Shown: positions 25,699-35,108, counted from the first letter of the stretch. The stretch: DNA of 64,000 bases from an uncultured Clostridia bacterium (GCA_947303185.1 CAMYXF010000002.1:119747-183746), one strand, 5' to 3'. The notes: a model not told the origin generated them from the sequence alone. A program made the numbers and translations.

Positions 25699-27798
25699 TT
25701 ATACCGGTGGATTAGGCTGGTTGGGATCAGGAGTCTCAGGTCCGGGCTGGGGAGGTTCCGGAACCGGTGTATCCGTCGGCGGAGGCGGCTCCGGTGTAGG
25801 AGTTGCCGTAGGTGCCGGCGTATTTGTCGGGAGCGGTGAGAATACCGCTGTGAATGTCGTTGATTCCTTGACTACGAATGTGTATGTCGTGGATACGGCA
25901 AGAGTATTACCGTACTGATCCTGCCAGCAGTCGAACTTGAAGCCCGTTGCAGGTGTTGCAGTAAGAGTTACCTGAGTGTTGAGCTCGTACTGACCGCCGC
26001 CTGTTACCGTACCGCTTCCGCTTACAAGAACCTTAACTTCGGCCTGCGGAGGTGTAGGCGTAGGCGTACCGCCGTTAACGTAGTCTTCATGTGTTCCGAC
26101 ATAAAGCTTAACTGTAGACTTTCTTGCAACAGTTGTACCTGATACAGGGTTTGTGAGGATAACGTACTGATCTTCTTCAGCAAGCGCGAGTACTTCAGGT
26201 GAGCCTTCGACAACATAGTTGAGGCTGTTGTCTGAAAGCAATTCGACAGCTTCCTCAACGCTCTTACCTACAACATCAGGAACAACGCTTGATGTAGGCT
26301 CTGTAGCGTAGATGATGATAATCGTGTCGCCTCTTAATACCTGAGTATTTGCTTCAGGCTCAGTTCTGATGACCATACCGGGCTCAACGGAATCTGAAGG
26401 CTCAGGTCTTAACGAGAACTTGAGTCCCAAGTTCTGGAGTGACTTGTAGCAGTTCTCGTAGTTTGTATTTGAGTAATCCTGCAATACGATCGACTCATCT
26501 ACAGAAGATACAGTGATTACGAGATTGCTGAGCTTGTTGGTCGTTGAGATAGTCACGCCTTCCTGGATGCTCTGGGCAATAACGATGCCGGGTTCGTAAG
26601 CATCAGTAACTTTGTACTCAACAGTATAGAAAACCTGGGCATTGTCGAGTTTTCTTATAACTTCGTCTGCCGTAAGTCCGACATAGTTCTCGACTGTATA
26701 GTCCGTGTTTTCCTCGATCTGCGTAGCGTTGCCGACAGCCCTTACAACAAGGATGCCGATACCGATAAGAACACCGATGATTACTACTACGATAAGCGCA
26801 AGCAGCACATTATCCCTGAATCTGGAGATACGTCTGGATTCGGCGCTCTTCTCGATCTCTGAGATCTTCTCGTATTCAGGATCCTGTCTGAAAGATATGT
26901 TTGTATCTGTGCTTGTCGTCTTTTCGGGCACGTTCTGGATGACACCATAAACACCGTTAGGATCGACGAGCAAGGAGTCGAGCTCCGTTACGAGCTGACG
27001 CATCGTCTGATAACGTCTCTCGGGGCTCTTCTGCATACATTTAGCGATGATGGAATCAAGTCCCTTCGGAATGCCCTGCATGAGAGATGAAGGTACCGGA
27101 GGTGTCTCCTGAAGGTGCTTAACTGCGATCGCAACGTTGGAATCTCCGTCGAAAGGAAGTCTTCCCGTTACCATCTCGAAAAGCGATACACCCAAGGAAT
27201 AAACGTCAGACTGGGGACCAACATTACCACCCCTTGCCTGCTCGGGTGAGAAATAATGAACGGAGCCCATCTGGACACCAGTCATTGTAATTGTCGTTGT
27301 TGATGCAGCACGTGCAATACCGAAGTCTGTGATCTTTGCGACTCTGTCACGTGAGATAAGAATGTTCTGAGGCTTGATGTCTCTGTGAACGATACCGTTC
27401 TGGTGAGCGTAATCCAATGCAAGACCGATCTGGATAACGATCGGGACCGCATTACGCCAGTCAAGGTGACCGTTCTGGTTGATGAGATCTTTTACGGTGA
27501 TACCTTCGATGTATTCCTGAACGATGTATCTGAAATTACCTTCGTGGCCTACGCCGTAAACTTTAACGATATTCGCATGATTAAGTGATGCTACGGACTT
27601 TGCCTCCGCATCGAATCTTCTGATGAACTCCTCATCGGATGAGAACTCAGGCTTTAATATCTTTATGGCGACGTTAACGCCGGTATTCATATCGATTCCC
27701 AGATATACGTTAGCCATACCGCCTGAGCCTATAAGCTTGACGATTCTGTACTTATTCGCAAATATCATGCCCTCCGGGCCGTGAACCTGATTTGCCAT
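25699..27798 (-). CDS. prkC: PASTA-domain Ser/Thr protein kinase with InlB-like repeat
   Basis: 699 residues. The cytoplasmic kinase domain spans about 15-275: glycine loop GSGGMANVY, K46, HRDIKPQN, DFG and a GSVHYFSPEQARGG activation segment. One transmembrane segment (about 332-356) follows. Outside the cell there are three PASTA repeats (about 370-570, each opening VxxYVG- or VPDVVGKS-like) that sense peptidoglycan. Unusually, these are followed by a divergent InlB B-repeat/Flg_new_2-like module (about 590-655: SGSGTVTGGGQYELN, TLTATPATGFKFDCW, FTAVF) and a Pro/Thr-rich tail. It starts 8 bases past prpC, its cognate phosphatase. Role: linking wall state to growth. Confidence 0.94.
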   Translation of the reverse strand: MANQVHGPEGMIFANKYRIVKLIGSGGMANVYLGIDMNTGVNVAIKILKPEFSSDEEFIRRFDAEAKSVASLNHANIVKVYGVGHEGNFRYIVQEYIEGITVKDLINQNGHLDWRNAVPIVIQIGLALDYAHQNGIVHRDIKPQNILISRDRVAKITDFGIARAASTTTITMTGVQMGSVHYFSPEQARGGNVGPQSDVYSLGVSLFEMVTGRLPFDGDSNVAIAVKHLQETPPVPSSLMQGIPKGLDSIIAKCMQKSPERRYQTMRQLVTELDSLLVDPNGVYGVIQNVPEKTTSTDTNISFRQDPEYEKISEIEKSAESRRISRFRDNVLLALIVVVIIGVLIGIGILVVRAVGNATQIEENTDYTVENYVGLTADEVIRKLDNAQVFYTVEYKVTDAYEPGIVIAQSIQEGVTISTTNKLSNLVITVSSVDESIVLQDYSNTNYENCYKSLQNLGLKFSLRPEPSDSVEPGMVIRTEPEANTQVLRGDTIIIIYATEPTSSVVPDVVGKSVEEAVELLSDNSLNYVVEGSPEVLALAEEDQYVILTNPVSGTTVARKSTVKLYVGTHEDYVNGGTPTPTPPQAEVKVLVSGSGTVTGGGQYELNTQVTLTATPATGFKFDCWQDQYGNTLAVSTTYTFVVKESTTFTAVFSPLPTNTPAPTATPTPEPPPPTDTPVPEPPQPGPETPDPNQPNPPV

Positions 27799-27806
27799 GT
27801 CTCCCC

Positions 27807-28553
27807 CTATAATTCAGCTTTGGGCTCTGCCCTGCCTACTGTTACCGTAATATTATCACTGCTCCTGCCTTCAAGAGCCTGGTTTATCAACTTGCCGCAA
27901 ATTCCTTCAAGGTTATTGCGTTCCTGGGCGCAGGCCTTGAACTGTTCGTTGCTCATGAACGAATAAAGACCGTCTGAGCACAGAAAGACCAAATCGCCGT
28001 AACTTATATTATAACTGTAAATGTCAGGATTAAGATACTGATTCTCTCCCAGGACCTTGAACAGCCTCGATCTGCCGGGATGAATCTTTGCCTCAGCTTC
28101 GGTAAGAAGTCCCTGCTTTACGAGATTGCCTGCTTCATTGTGGTCTTCGGTGAGCTTGATAAGTTCAGAGCCGTGAAGCATGTATCCTCTCGTATCGCCG
28201 ATATGAGCGATAGTAAGTTCAGTGCCTTTAAGAAGCGCTATGGTAAGCGTCGTACACATTCCCATGCGTTCCCTGTGCTCCAAGCAGTCGTGAAGGATCT
28301 TAATGTTGGCTTTGTTAAATACCGTCTTGAGATATGTCGGCAGCGCTTCCCTGTCCTGTACGAAAGGAAGACTGTCCTTGAAAGCTTCCATAACAGCATC
28401 AACAGCGATCTTACTTGCTATCTCGCCGCACGCCTCACCGCCTACGCCGTCAGCAACAGCCATGCAAAGGCAGTTGCCTACCATTTCATAAGCAAAACTG
28501 TCTTCGTTCATGTCCCTTACGGGACCTTTGTCTGACATTCCGTAAGCGTTCAT
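27807..28553 (-). CDS. prpC: PP2C-family Ser/Thr protein phosphatase
   Basis: 248 residues. The PP2C motifs are complete: GPVRDMNEDSF near residue 10, VADGVGGEACGEIAS near 33 (metal-binding Asp-Gly), IGDTRGYM near 117, LCSDGLYSF near 190 and SDNITVTV near 233. It removes phosphate from targets of the adjacent PASTA kinase. The ATG overlaps the rlmN stop by 4 bases and prkC begins 8 bases downstream, so kinase and phosphatase are made from the same message. Confidence 0.95.
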   Translation of the reverse strand: MNAYGMSDKGPVRDMNEDSFAYEMVGNCLCMAVADGVGGEACGEIASKIAVDAVMEAFKDSLPFVQDREALPTYLKTVFNKANIKILHDCLEHRERMGMCTTLTIALLKGTELTIAHIGDTRGYMLHGSELIKLTEDHNEAGNLVKQGLLTEAEAKIHPGRSRLFKVLGENQYLNPDIYSYNISYGDLVFLCSDGLYSFMSNEQFKACAQERNNLEGICGKLINQALEGRSSDNITVTVGRAEPKAEL

Positions 28554-29593
28554 CTCGTTCCCTCAATGGTTCCTCTTCTAAGCTGTCCGCAGGCAGCCAT
28601 GATGTCAGAACCCATCTCGCGTCTGATCGTCGCATTTATTCCGCCGGATTCAAGGATATCCCTGAACTGCTTTACCTTTGCTGGTGATGAAGACTTGAAT
28701 ACAGTGCCGGGCACTTCGTTTGCCGCAATGAGATTGACGTGATAAAGTCCGCCTTTTAAGAGCTTAACCAATTCACTTGCGCATTGCGGCGTATCGTTTA
28801 CGCCTGCGAAAAGACTGTACTCGAAAGTAACTCTTCTGTTCGTCTTCTTCGTATATTCCCTGCAGGCATTCATGAGTTGCTCGATCGAATATGCCTTTGC
28901 AACTGGCATGAGCTTCTTTCTCAATTCATCGTTAGGTGCATGAAGTGAGATAGAGAGATTGACCTGAAGTCCTTCTCTTGTGAATTCTTCGATCTTGGGC
29001 ACAAGACCGCATGTCGAAAGCGTGATGTGTCTCGCGCCGAGATTCAGACCTTCAGGATCGTTAGCAAGCTTAATGAATCCCATGACATTCTCGTAGTTAT
29101 CGAAAGGCTCGCCGATGCCCATTATTACTACGCTTCTGATCCTCTCGCCCAATATCTTCTGCGTTACGGCAACCTGGGCAAGGATCTCGCCTGAAGTTAA
29201 GGATCTTCCGAATCCGATCTTAGCCGAAGCGCAGAAAGTGCAGCCCATCTTACATCCTGCCTGTGAAGATACGCAGACTGAAATGCCGGGCTTATATCTC
29301 ATGGCAACAGTCTCAATGATGTTGCCGTCGTAAAGCGCATAAACGAACTTCTCTGTGCCGTCGATCTTGGATGTCAGATGCTCTCTTAATTCGAAGCTTC
29401 CGAAAATGAAATCTTCTTCGAGCATTGCCCTTACATTCTTGGGAACATTGGTCATCTCATCTGTGGATACGCATCCTGAAGAGAGCCATCCGTATATCTG
29501 GGATGCCCTGTACTTGGGCACTTCTCTTTTCGCGCACCACTCTGTAAGGTCGTTAAGATTCAAATCAAGACAGAACTTCTCTTTCAAGGTCAA
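28550..29593 (-). CDS. rlmN: Dual-specificity 23S rRNA/tRNA A-methyltransferase RlmN
   Basis: 347 residues from a TTG at 29593, which overlaps the rsmB stop (TTGA) and has AAAGGA just before it. A longer frame from 29641 would overlap rsmB by 52 bases and has no family sequence in its extra part. Radical-SAM signature C-x3-C-x2-C is visible in GCKMGCTFCA near 100, with MGIGEPFDN near 150 and LSISLHAPND near 205. The methyl-carrying cysteine lies in DIMAACGQL close to the end. RlmN makes 2-methyladenosine at A2503 of 23S rRNA and at A37 of some tRNAs. Confidence 0.93.
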   Translation of the reverse strand: MTLKEKFCLDLNLNDLTEWCAKREVPKYRASQIYGWLSSGCVSTDEMTNVPKNVRAMLEEDFIFGSFELREHLTSKIDGTEKFVYALYDGNIIETVAMRYKPGISVCVSSQAGCKMGCTFCASAKIGFGRSLTSGEILAQVAVTQKILGERIRSVVIMGIGEPFDNYENVMGFIKLANDPEGLNLGARHITLSTCGLVPKIEEFTREGLQVNLSISLHAPNDELRKKLMPVAKAYSIEQLMNACREYTKKTNRRVTFEYSLFAGVNDTPQCASELVKLLKGGLYHVNLIAANEVPGTVFKSSSPAKVKQFRDILESGGINATIRREMGSDIMAACGQLRRGTIEGTR

Positions 29594-31005
29594 TCTTCCT
29601 TTCTGTCTCTTTCCATGCGGCAGATGAAGAATCCTTCGCAATTATCGAGGTGCGGAAGGAGCGTGATCATGCCGTTTGCTGCAGCTTCTTCCCTCTCTTC
29701 ATCCATGTAGATATTCTCAGGCAGATACTTGTTGATCGGTACAGTGTGATATCTCTTGTGCTCAGCAAGGAAAGCCTCTATCTGATTCTGGTTCTCGTCT
29801 GAATTGAGCGTGCATGTGCAGTAAATGAGCGTTCCGCCGGGACGGACCATTTTCGCTGCATGCTCAAGAATTGAATACTGCAGAGGAAGAAGCTCATCCA
29901 ATTCATCGTATGTGAACTTCTCTCTTATGTCAGGCTTTCTACCCAAAAGACCAAGACCGCTGCACGGTACGTCGCACAGAACGAGGTCATAAGTCTTCTT
30001 GGAAGCCTTGTCGTCTTTATTGATGTTTGAAGCATCTGCGCAAAGTGTCTCGATGGACTCAAGGCCTAATCTCTTGCAGTTATCTCTGACGAGCTTAAGT
30101 CTTGCTTCATTAACGTCGACCGCAAGAATGCTCAAGTCATCCCTGCACATCTGCGCCATGTGGGTAGACTTGCCGCCCGGAGCAGCACAGCAGTCAAGGA
30201 TCTTGTCAGCGACTCTCGGGTGAGCGATATGTGATGCGAGCATCGCGCCCTGGCCCTGGACGAACATGCCGTACTTGTTAAAGCACTCTGTATTCTCAAG
30301 TCCGTTAAGGCCGCCTGTTATCTCAACGCAGTCAGGGATAAAGCTTCCCTTGATCGCAGTGATTCCTTCTTTTTTGAGTTCCTTGATAAGAGTATCCTGA
30401 TCGACTTTATGCGCATCGAATCTTACCGTGATATGTGCAGGTTCCAAAAGAGCCTTGCCAATCTCAAATGCAGTCTGCTTACCAAAGTCCTTCTTGAAGA
30501 TACCGTAGATTTCAGGCTTTAAAGCAACCCTGATGCCGGGCTTGAACTGCTCAAGATATCTTTTTGCTTCAGGGCTTTCAGCGAACTTTCTAAGCACCGC
30601 ATTAACGTAGCCTGAAGCCTTGTGATTGTATTTCTTGGTAATCTCTACCGCTGAATCAACAGCAGCGTATGCCGGAATGTTATTACCGAACTGGATCTGC
30701 CAAACAGCCATTCTGATGACCGTTCTTGAAACGGGATCCATGGTCTCAACTTCTTCTTTAGTAAGATGTCTGATGAGGAAATCAATCGTGAAAGAATATG
30801 TGAGCGTGCCGTAAAGCATTGCTCTTGCAAAGTCGATCTTCTTGCCTGCTTCTGCAGCAATCTTATCAGCCTTCTTGATTACAAGATTTGAGTAAGCTTC
30901 TTTCTCATATACCCAGTAGAGCATGAGAAAACAAAGTTCTCTCTCGTTATCGTCAGCAATTATCTTTTGCAGTTCTTTCTTTTTGTACTTGATATCGTCA
31001 GGCAT
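29590..31005 (-). CDS. rsmB: 16S rRNA m5C967 methyltransferase RsmB
   Basis: 471 residues: an N-terminal NusB-like helical domain (about 15-150), a linking domain and a C-terminal SAM-dependent methylase. Motifs: CCAAPGGKSTHMA near 258 (SAM loop), DVNEARL, the catalytic CDVPCSGLG near 330 and YCTCTLNSDEN near 385 with the second cysteine. It lies 10 bases after fmt and overlaps rlmN by 4 bases, in the order standard for Firmicutes. Confidence 0.94.
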   Translation of the reverse strand: MPDDIKYKKKELQKIIADDNERELCFLMLYWVYEKEAYSNLVIKKADKIAAEAGKKIDFARAMLYGTLTYSFTIDFLIRHLTKEEVETMDPVSRTVIRMAVWQIQFGNNIPAYAAVDSAVEITKKYNHKASGYVNAVLRKFAESPEAKRYLEQFKPGIRVALKPEIYGIFKKDFGKQTAFEIGKALLEPAHITVRFDAHKVDQDTLIKELKKEGITAIKGSFIPDCVEITGGLNGLENTECFNKYGMFVQGQGAMLASHIAHPRVADKILDCCAAPGGKSTHMAQMCRDDLSILAVDVNEARLKLVRDNCKRLGLESIETLCADASNINKDDKASKKTYDLVLCDVPCSGLGLLGRKPDIREKFTYDELDELLPLQYSILEHAAKMVRPGGTLIYCTCTLNSDENQNQIEAFLAEHKRYHTVPINKYLPENIYMDEEREEAAANGMITLLPHLDNCEGFFICRMERDRKED

Positions 31006-31015
31006 GAAGCTGCTC

Positions 31016-31972
31016 CTATATAATCGGGCTTCCTACTGTGAAGTTATGTGCGCAGTCTATTGCGCGGAGTCTCTTGCCGCCGGGCTGCTGAAGTTCCTTG
31101 ATCTTAAGGAAACCCGTGCCGCACTTAACGATAAGGTTCTCGCCCTTCGCCTTAACGACTGTACCGGGCTCTGAATTCTTAAGTTCGTCAGGAATTGTGG
31201 CGTCGTCAGCAACTTCGGAATCAAGAACCTTAAGCTTCTTATCTTCCTTAAGCACGAAAGCACCGGGCCACGCGCTTAATGCTCTTACTCTGTTATGAAT
31301 TGCCGTAGCATCCTGATTCCAGTCGAACTCGCCTTCTTCAGGTCTTATCGGCGGACATGCAGTTGCTAATGCCTCATCCTGCTTTGTGGATGTAAGCTCG
31401 CCTGCAACCCACTTGTCGATGATGTCAGGAAGCTTCTCAGCGCTTGCCTCAGCAAGTCTGTTCATGAGGCTTTCTGTATGCTCATTGGGATCGATCTCTA
31501 CTTCAACCTTTTCGATGATGTCGCCTGTATCCATGCCGACATCCATCTTCATGAAAGTAACGCCTGTTACCTTATCGCCCTCAAGTATCGCGCGCTGAAC
31601 GGGTGACGCTCCTCTTCTTGCAGGAAGAAGGCTTCCGTGACAATTGATGCAGCCGTACTTCGGAAGGTCAAGAATAGCAGCCGGAAGGATCTTGCCGTAA
31701 GCTGCAGTAACGATGAGGTCAGGCTCATATGAAGAAAGCTTCGCGAGCGCTTCATCAGTACGAAGCGTATCAGGCTGATATACTTCGAGATTGTTCTCCT
31801 GCGCCATAACCTTTACCGGAGGAGCCGTAAGGATATGCTTACGTCCAACAGGCTTATCAGGCTGGCATAAAACCAGCTGTACGTTATAGCCGGCATCTAT
31901 CAGGGCTTTGAGGTTCGTGCCTGCAAATTCAGGCGTACCCATGAATATTACTTTAAGATCGCGCCTGTCCAA
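31016..31972 (-). CDS. fmt: Methionyl-tRNA formyltransferase
   Basis: 318 residues. FMGTPEFAG at the N-terminus, AYGKILP near 94, NCHGSLLPARRGASPVQRAI near 110 (Asn, His and the SLLP loop) and VGMDTGD near 146 give the 10-formyl-THF binding and catalytic site. A C-terminal tRNA-binding domain (about 210-310) is present. The best start is a TTG at 31972 with GAGG 8 bases upstream, 3 bases after the def stop. It formylates initiator Met-tRNA, and the upstream def removes the formyl group from the finished protein. Confidence 0.96.
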   Translation of the reverse strand: MDRRDLKVIFMGTPEFAGTNLKALIDAGYNVQLVLCQPDKPVGRKHILTAPPVKVMAQENNLEVYQPDTLRTDEALAKLSSYEPDLIVTAAYGKILPAAILDLPKYGCINCHGSLLPARRGASPVQRAILEGDKVTGVTFMKMDVGMDTGDIIEKVEVEIDPNEHTESLMNRLAEASAEKLPDIIDKWVAGELTSTKQDEALATACPPIRPEEGEFDWNQDATAIHNRVRALSAWPGAFVLKEDKKLKVLDSEVADDATIPDELKNSEPGTVVKAKGENLIVKCGTGFLKIKELQQPGGKRLRAIDCAHNFTVGSPII

Positions 31973-31975
31973 ATC

Positions 31976-32458
31976 TTAATCCTCACTGTCACCAACATTG
32001 TAGACCTTACCGTCTACTGACTTATCGATAAAGAGAATGCCGTTAAGGTGATCATTCTCATGGCAGATGCATCTTGCAAGAAGGCCGTCAGCCTCAAGCT
32101 CGAACTCTTCGCCATCTCTGTTAAGAGCCTTGATCTTTACGTGTTCAGGTCTTTCAACCTCACAAGTCTTACCTGGAACGGAAAGGCAGCCTTCGTGGTC
32201 TGTCTGTGAACCTGATGTCTCGATGATCTCAGGATTGATGAATTCGAGAAGACCGTGCTCATCACCTACATCGATTACAAAGATTCTTCTTAATACGCCG
32301 ACCTGAGGAGCAGCAATGCCGATGCCTCTGTTCTCAAAATACATAGTGTCAGCCATATCATCCAGGAGCTTGATTATCCTGGGTGTGATCTCATCTACCG
32401 GTCTGCTCGTCTTACGAAGGAGCGGATCGCCTTCTATAACCAGATTTCTTAAAGCCAT
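31976..32458 (-). CDS. def: Peptide deformylase
   Basis: 160 residues. The three deformylase motifs are complete: [10 protein letters not shown] near 45, EGCLSVPG near 90 (metal-ligand Cys) and CHENDHLNG near 131 (HExxH-type zinc/iron site with the catalytic Glu). It removes the N-formyl group from nascent proteins. It is the first gene of a nine-gene operon reaching to thiN. The 100 bases upstream hold a promoter-like A+T-rich region and then a palindrome array, so the array lies just upstream of the operon. Confidence 0.96.
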   Translation of the reverse strand: MALRNLVIEGDPLLRKTSRPVDEITPRIIKLLDDMADTMYFENRGIGIAAPQVGVLRRIFVIDVGDEHGLLEFINPEIIETSGSQTDHEGCLSVPGKTCEVERPEHVKIKALNRDGEEFELEADGLLARCICHENDHLNGILFIDKSVDGKVYNVGDSED

Positions 32459-32561
32459 ATTAGGCCTCCAATCAAATATTTTCTCTCATATATTATAAAT
32501 TATATATTTTAGTAAACAAGTTGAGTAAGTGAGGGCATATTGCCGTCATTGTTATCGTTCC

Positions 32562-32895
32562 ATACCGTCCCAAACGTGAAAATCACAAATGGGACGGTAT
32601 ACAAAGGATTTCTTTTTACGGAATTCTTTTGTTTTATACCGTCCCAAACTTAAAAATCGCAAATGGGACGGTATACAAAGGATTTCTTTTCACAGAATTC
32701 TTTTGTCTTATACCGTCCCAAACCCGAAAATCGCAATTGGGACGGTATCAAAACCAGTTTTCGAGTTGGAAATGGACAGAAAAATACCGTCCCAAATTAA
32801 AAAATCGCGATTGGGACGGTATCGGAAGCCGTTTTCGAGTTGGTAAAGCACAAAAACATACCGTCCCAAACTTAAAAATCGCATTTGGGACGGTA
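32562..32895. repeat. Palindrome array 1: five units at an exact 74-bp period
   Basis: Five palindromes start at 32562, 32636, 32710, 32784 and 32858, each 74 bases from the last. Each is 39 bases: arm ATACCGTCCCA, a 17-base loop, arm TGGGACGGTAT (the last ends one base early). Arms are identical in all copies. Loops vary but keep an AA...AAAATC(A/G)C core, for example CGTGAAAATCACAA and CCCGAAAATCGCAA. The four 35-base spacers fall in two similar pairs: 1 and 2 differ at about three positions, and 3 and 4 share GTTTTCGAGTTGG. Spacers 1 and 2 are themselves weak palindromes. The array fills the gap between ahcY and def; no credible gene lies within it. Confidence 0.93.
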
Positions 32896-32918
32896 AGATC
32901 AACTACTAAATCAAATTA

Positions 32919-34178
32919 TTACAGATCCCAGGAACTGATATACTTCTCCTGCTCTGCCGTGAGCTTGTCGATGGAGATGCCCTTGGTGTTAAGAAGGATC
33001 TCAGCAACTCTGTTGTCGATGACTTCAGGTGTCTGGTAAACGTCAACGGGAAGTCTTTCGGGGTTGTTTGCGATATACATTGCGGACTGTGCCTGGAGAG
33101 CGAAGCTCATGTCCATGATCTCGACCGGGTGGCCATCGCCTGATGCGAGGTTAACGAGTCTGCCTTCAGCGATTACGCATACTGTCTTGCCGTTCTTAAG
33201 CTTGTAGCCGATGATGTTGTTTCTAAGTTCTGTACTCTCAACACAAATTTCCTTAAGCTCAGCTACGCTTACTTCGCAGTCGAAGTGGCCTGCGTTGCAG
33301 CATACTGCGCCGTCCTTCATCATCTCGAAATGTCTTCCGACGATGACATCCTTGCAGCCTGTGACTGTAACGAAGAAGTCGCCCAAAGGAGCTGCTTCAT
33401 CCATCGTCATGACTTCGTAGCCTTCCATGATGGCTTCACAAGCCTTAACGGGATCGATCTCGGTAACGATGACCTTTGCACCAAGGCCCTTTGCTCTCAT
33501 GGCAACGCCTCTGCCGCACATGCCGTAGCCTGCAACGACAACGGTCTTACCTGCTACTACGAGGTTTGTTGTAGCCATGATGGCTGTCCATACGGATTGG
33601 CCTGTACCGAATCTGTTATCGAAAAGATGCTTACATCTTGCATCGTTAACTGCAACTACGGGATAAAGGAGCTTGTTCTCGCCCTTAAGGATCTCAAGTC
33701 TGTGGACGCCAGTTGTGGTCTCTTCGCATCCGCCCTTAAGGCTTGCTGCAAGATCCTGCATCTCTGAGTGAAGGAGCAACGCAAAGTCGCCGCCGTCATC
33801 GATTACGATGTCAGGCTTGAAAGCCAATGCGCTTCTTAATCTGTTCCAATAATGCTCTTCGTCGTCGCCGTGAACGGCATAGACATTCATGATATCAAGT
33901 GATGCAAGGCCTGCTGCTACGTCGTCCTGTGTAGACAACGGATTGCATCCTGTAAGTGCAACTTCAGCACCGCCTCTTGCGAGAGCTCTTGCAAGGCATG
34001 CTGTTTTCGCTTCGACGTGAACTGAGACAGAGATCTTAAGACCTGCAAAAGGTTGCTTCTCGATAAGTTCAGCTTCGATTGCTCTTAATACGGGCATGTT
34101 GCGGTAAGCCCATTCGATTTTTTCCAGACCGGATTTAGCAAGATTAATGTCTCTTACTTCGTAATTAAACTTTCCCAT
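32919..34178 (-). CDS. ahcY: Adenosylhomocysteinase
   Basis: 419 residues. The NAD-binding Rossmann motif VVAGYGMCGRGVA (near 212), TGCNPLSTQDDVAA near 75, DDGGD near 125, ETTTGVHRL near 150 and NAGHFDCEV near 293 are the hallmark blocks of S-adenosylhomocysteine hydrolase. It splits SAH into adenosine and homocysteine. The end (ISSWDL) lacks the Lys-Tyr tail of many bacterial and eukaryotic enzymes, as in the shorter archaeal/Thermotoga group. It follows a purine nucleoside phosphorylase by 9 bases, which can take up the nucleoside, so the pair looks like a methylation-cycle salvage unit. Palindrome array 1 begins 23 bases past its stop. Confidence 0.95.
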   Translation of the reverse strand: MGKFNYEVRDINLAKSGLEKIEWAYRNMPVLRAIEAELIEKQPFAGLKISVSVHVEAKTACLARALARGGAEVALTGCNPLSTQDDVAAGLASLDIMNVYAVHGDDEEHYWNRLRSALAFKPDIVIDDGGDFALLLHSEMQDLAASLKGGCEETTTGVHRLEILKGENKLLYPVVAVNDARCKHLFDNRFGTGQSVWTAIMATTNLVVAGKTVVVAGYGMCGRGVAMRAKGLGAKVIVTEIDPVKACEAIMEGYEVMTMDEAAPLGDFFVTVTGCKDVIVGRHFEMMKDGAVCCNAGHFDCEVSVAELKEICVESTELRNNIIGYKLKNGKTVCVIAEGRLVNLASGDGHPVEIMDMSFALQAQSAMYIANNPERLPVDVYQTPEVIDNRVAEILLNTKGISIDKLTAEQEKYISSWDL

Positions 34179-34187
34179 CGTATCTCC

Positions 34188-35033
34188 TTAGAGGTTAACT
34201 CGCTTAATAAATTCTTTAACAAGCGCGCAGCTGTTCTCGGATGCCAGTGCGGCATTATCGAAAACTTCCTGCTCTGAAAGTGCCTGGCCTGTGATGCCTG
34301 CTGCCATATTGGTGATACAGGACATTGCTGCGACTCTGATGCCCATATGAGATGCGGCGATAGCTTCAGGTACGGTAGACATACCTACGCAGTCAGCGCC
34401 AAGTATTCTCCATGCCCTTATCTCGGCAGGCGTCTCATACTGGGGGCCCTTGGAATATGCATAAACACCGCGGCTGATCCTTATCTGAAGGTCGCGTGCG
34501 CAGTTGACCAGAGTATCAGTAAGTTCAGGGTCATAAACATGGCACTGATCGGGGAATCTCGTTCCGAATTCAGCGATGTTGGGACCTCTTAATACAGGCT
34601 CTGCATTGAATGAAATGTGGTCTGTGATAGCTACGAGCTCAGGTACTTTCATGTCGACATTAATGCCGCCTGCAGCGTTGGTCAGAAGGAGCGCCTTAAC
34701 GCCAAGTCTGCCCATTACCCTTACATAGAAAGTAACTGTCTCAATCGGATAACCTTCGTAGTAGTGGAAACGGCCGTTCATCATGAAAACGGGCTTTCCG
34801 GAAAGCTTTCCGATCAAAAGAGAACCCTTATGGCCTGGTGCAGTTGATACCGGGAATCCGGGAATGTCCTTATAAGAGATTTCAATGGCATCTTCAGCCA
34901 TTGATGACAAAGGACCAAGACCTGAACCCAGAACAATGCAAACAGAAGGAATCTCTTTGCCTGCCAAGACACCCCTGATATATTCAGCGGCGCCGTCTAC
35001 TGTTTTGATAAATTCAGAAATATTGGTAATCAT
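34188..35033 (-). CDS. Purine nucleoside phosphorylase
   Basis: 281 residues from the ATG at 35033. A longer frame to 35111 would include the secA terminator and has no family sequence. VLGSGLGPL near 36, PGHKGSLLIG near 67 (phosphate-binding His), GRFHYYEGY near 87, LTNAAGGIN near 118, SKGPQYETPAEIR near 192 (purine Glu) and GMSTVPEAIA near 217 identify the trimeric PNP family that splits inosine and guanosine with phosphate. TATAAT lies just 7-8 bases before the ATG and no good ribosome binding site is seen, so the message may be nearly leaderless or start further upstream. It is followed by ahcY. Confidence 0.92.
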   Translation of the reverse strand: MITNISEFIKTVDGAAEYIRGVLAGKEIPSVCIVLGSGLGPLSSMAEDAIEISYKDIPGFPVSTAPGHKGSLLIGKLSGKPVFMMNGRFHYYEGYPIETVTFYVRVMGRLGVKALLLTNAAGGINVDMKVPELVAITDHISFNAEPVLRGPNIAEFGTRFPDQCHVYDPELTDTLVNCARDLQIRISRGVYAYSKGPQYETPAEIRAWRILGADCVGMSTVPEAIAASHMGIRVAAMSCITNMAAGITGQALSEQEVFDNAALASENSCALVKEFIKRVNL

Positions 35034-35071
35034 GGAATCATTATATATTATTCTTCCGTAAATAACCGAGT

Positions 35072-35108
35072 AAAAAACGGGGTATCTTTCATTTCGAAAA
35101 ATACCCCG
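35072..35108 (-). terminator. Terminator after secA
   Basis: Minus strand CGGGGTAT...ATACCCCG, 8 pairs with a 15-base A+T-rich loop, followed by TTTTTTA. It lies 26 bases past the secA stop. Confidence 0.9.

Noticed and set aside
32562..32895. CRISPR array
   Set aside because: Period and sizes look right, but only the arms are constant, the centres vary, spacers 1/2 and 3/4 are duplicates, and no cas gene is near. The same applies to 55521-55852.
32589..33039. Plus-strand open frames of 85 and 136 codons
   Set aside because: They run through array 1. The repeated Arg-Pro-Lys-Leu-Lys-Asn-type words come from the palindromes in shifting frames, as 74 is not a multiple of 3. No ribosome binding site.
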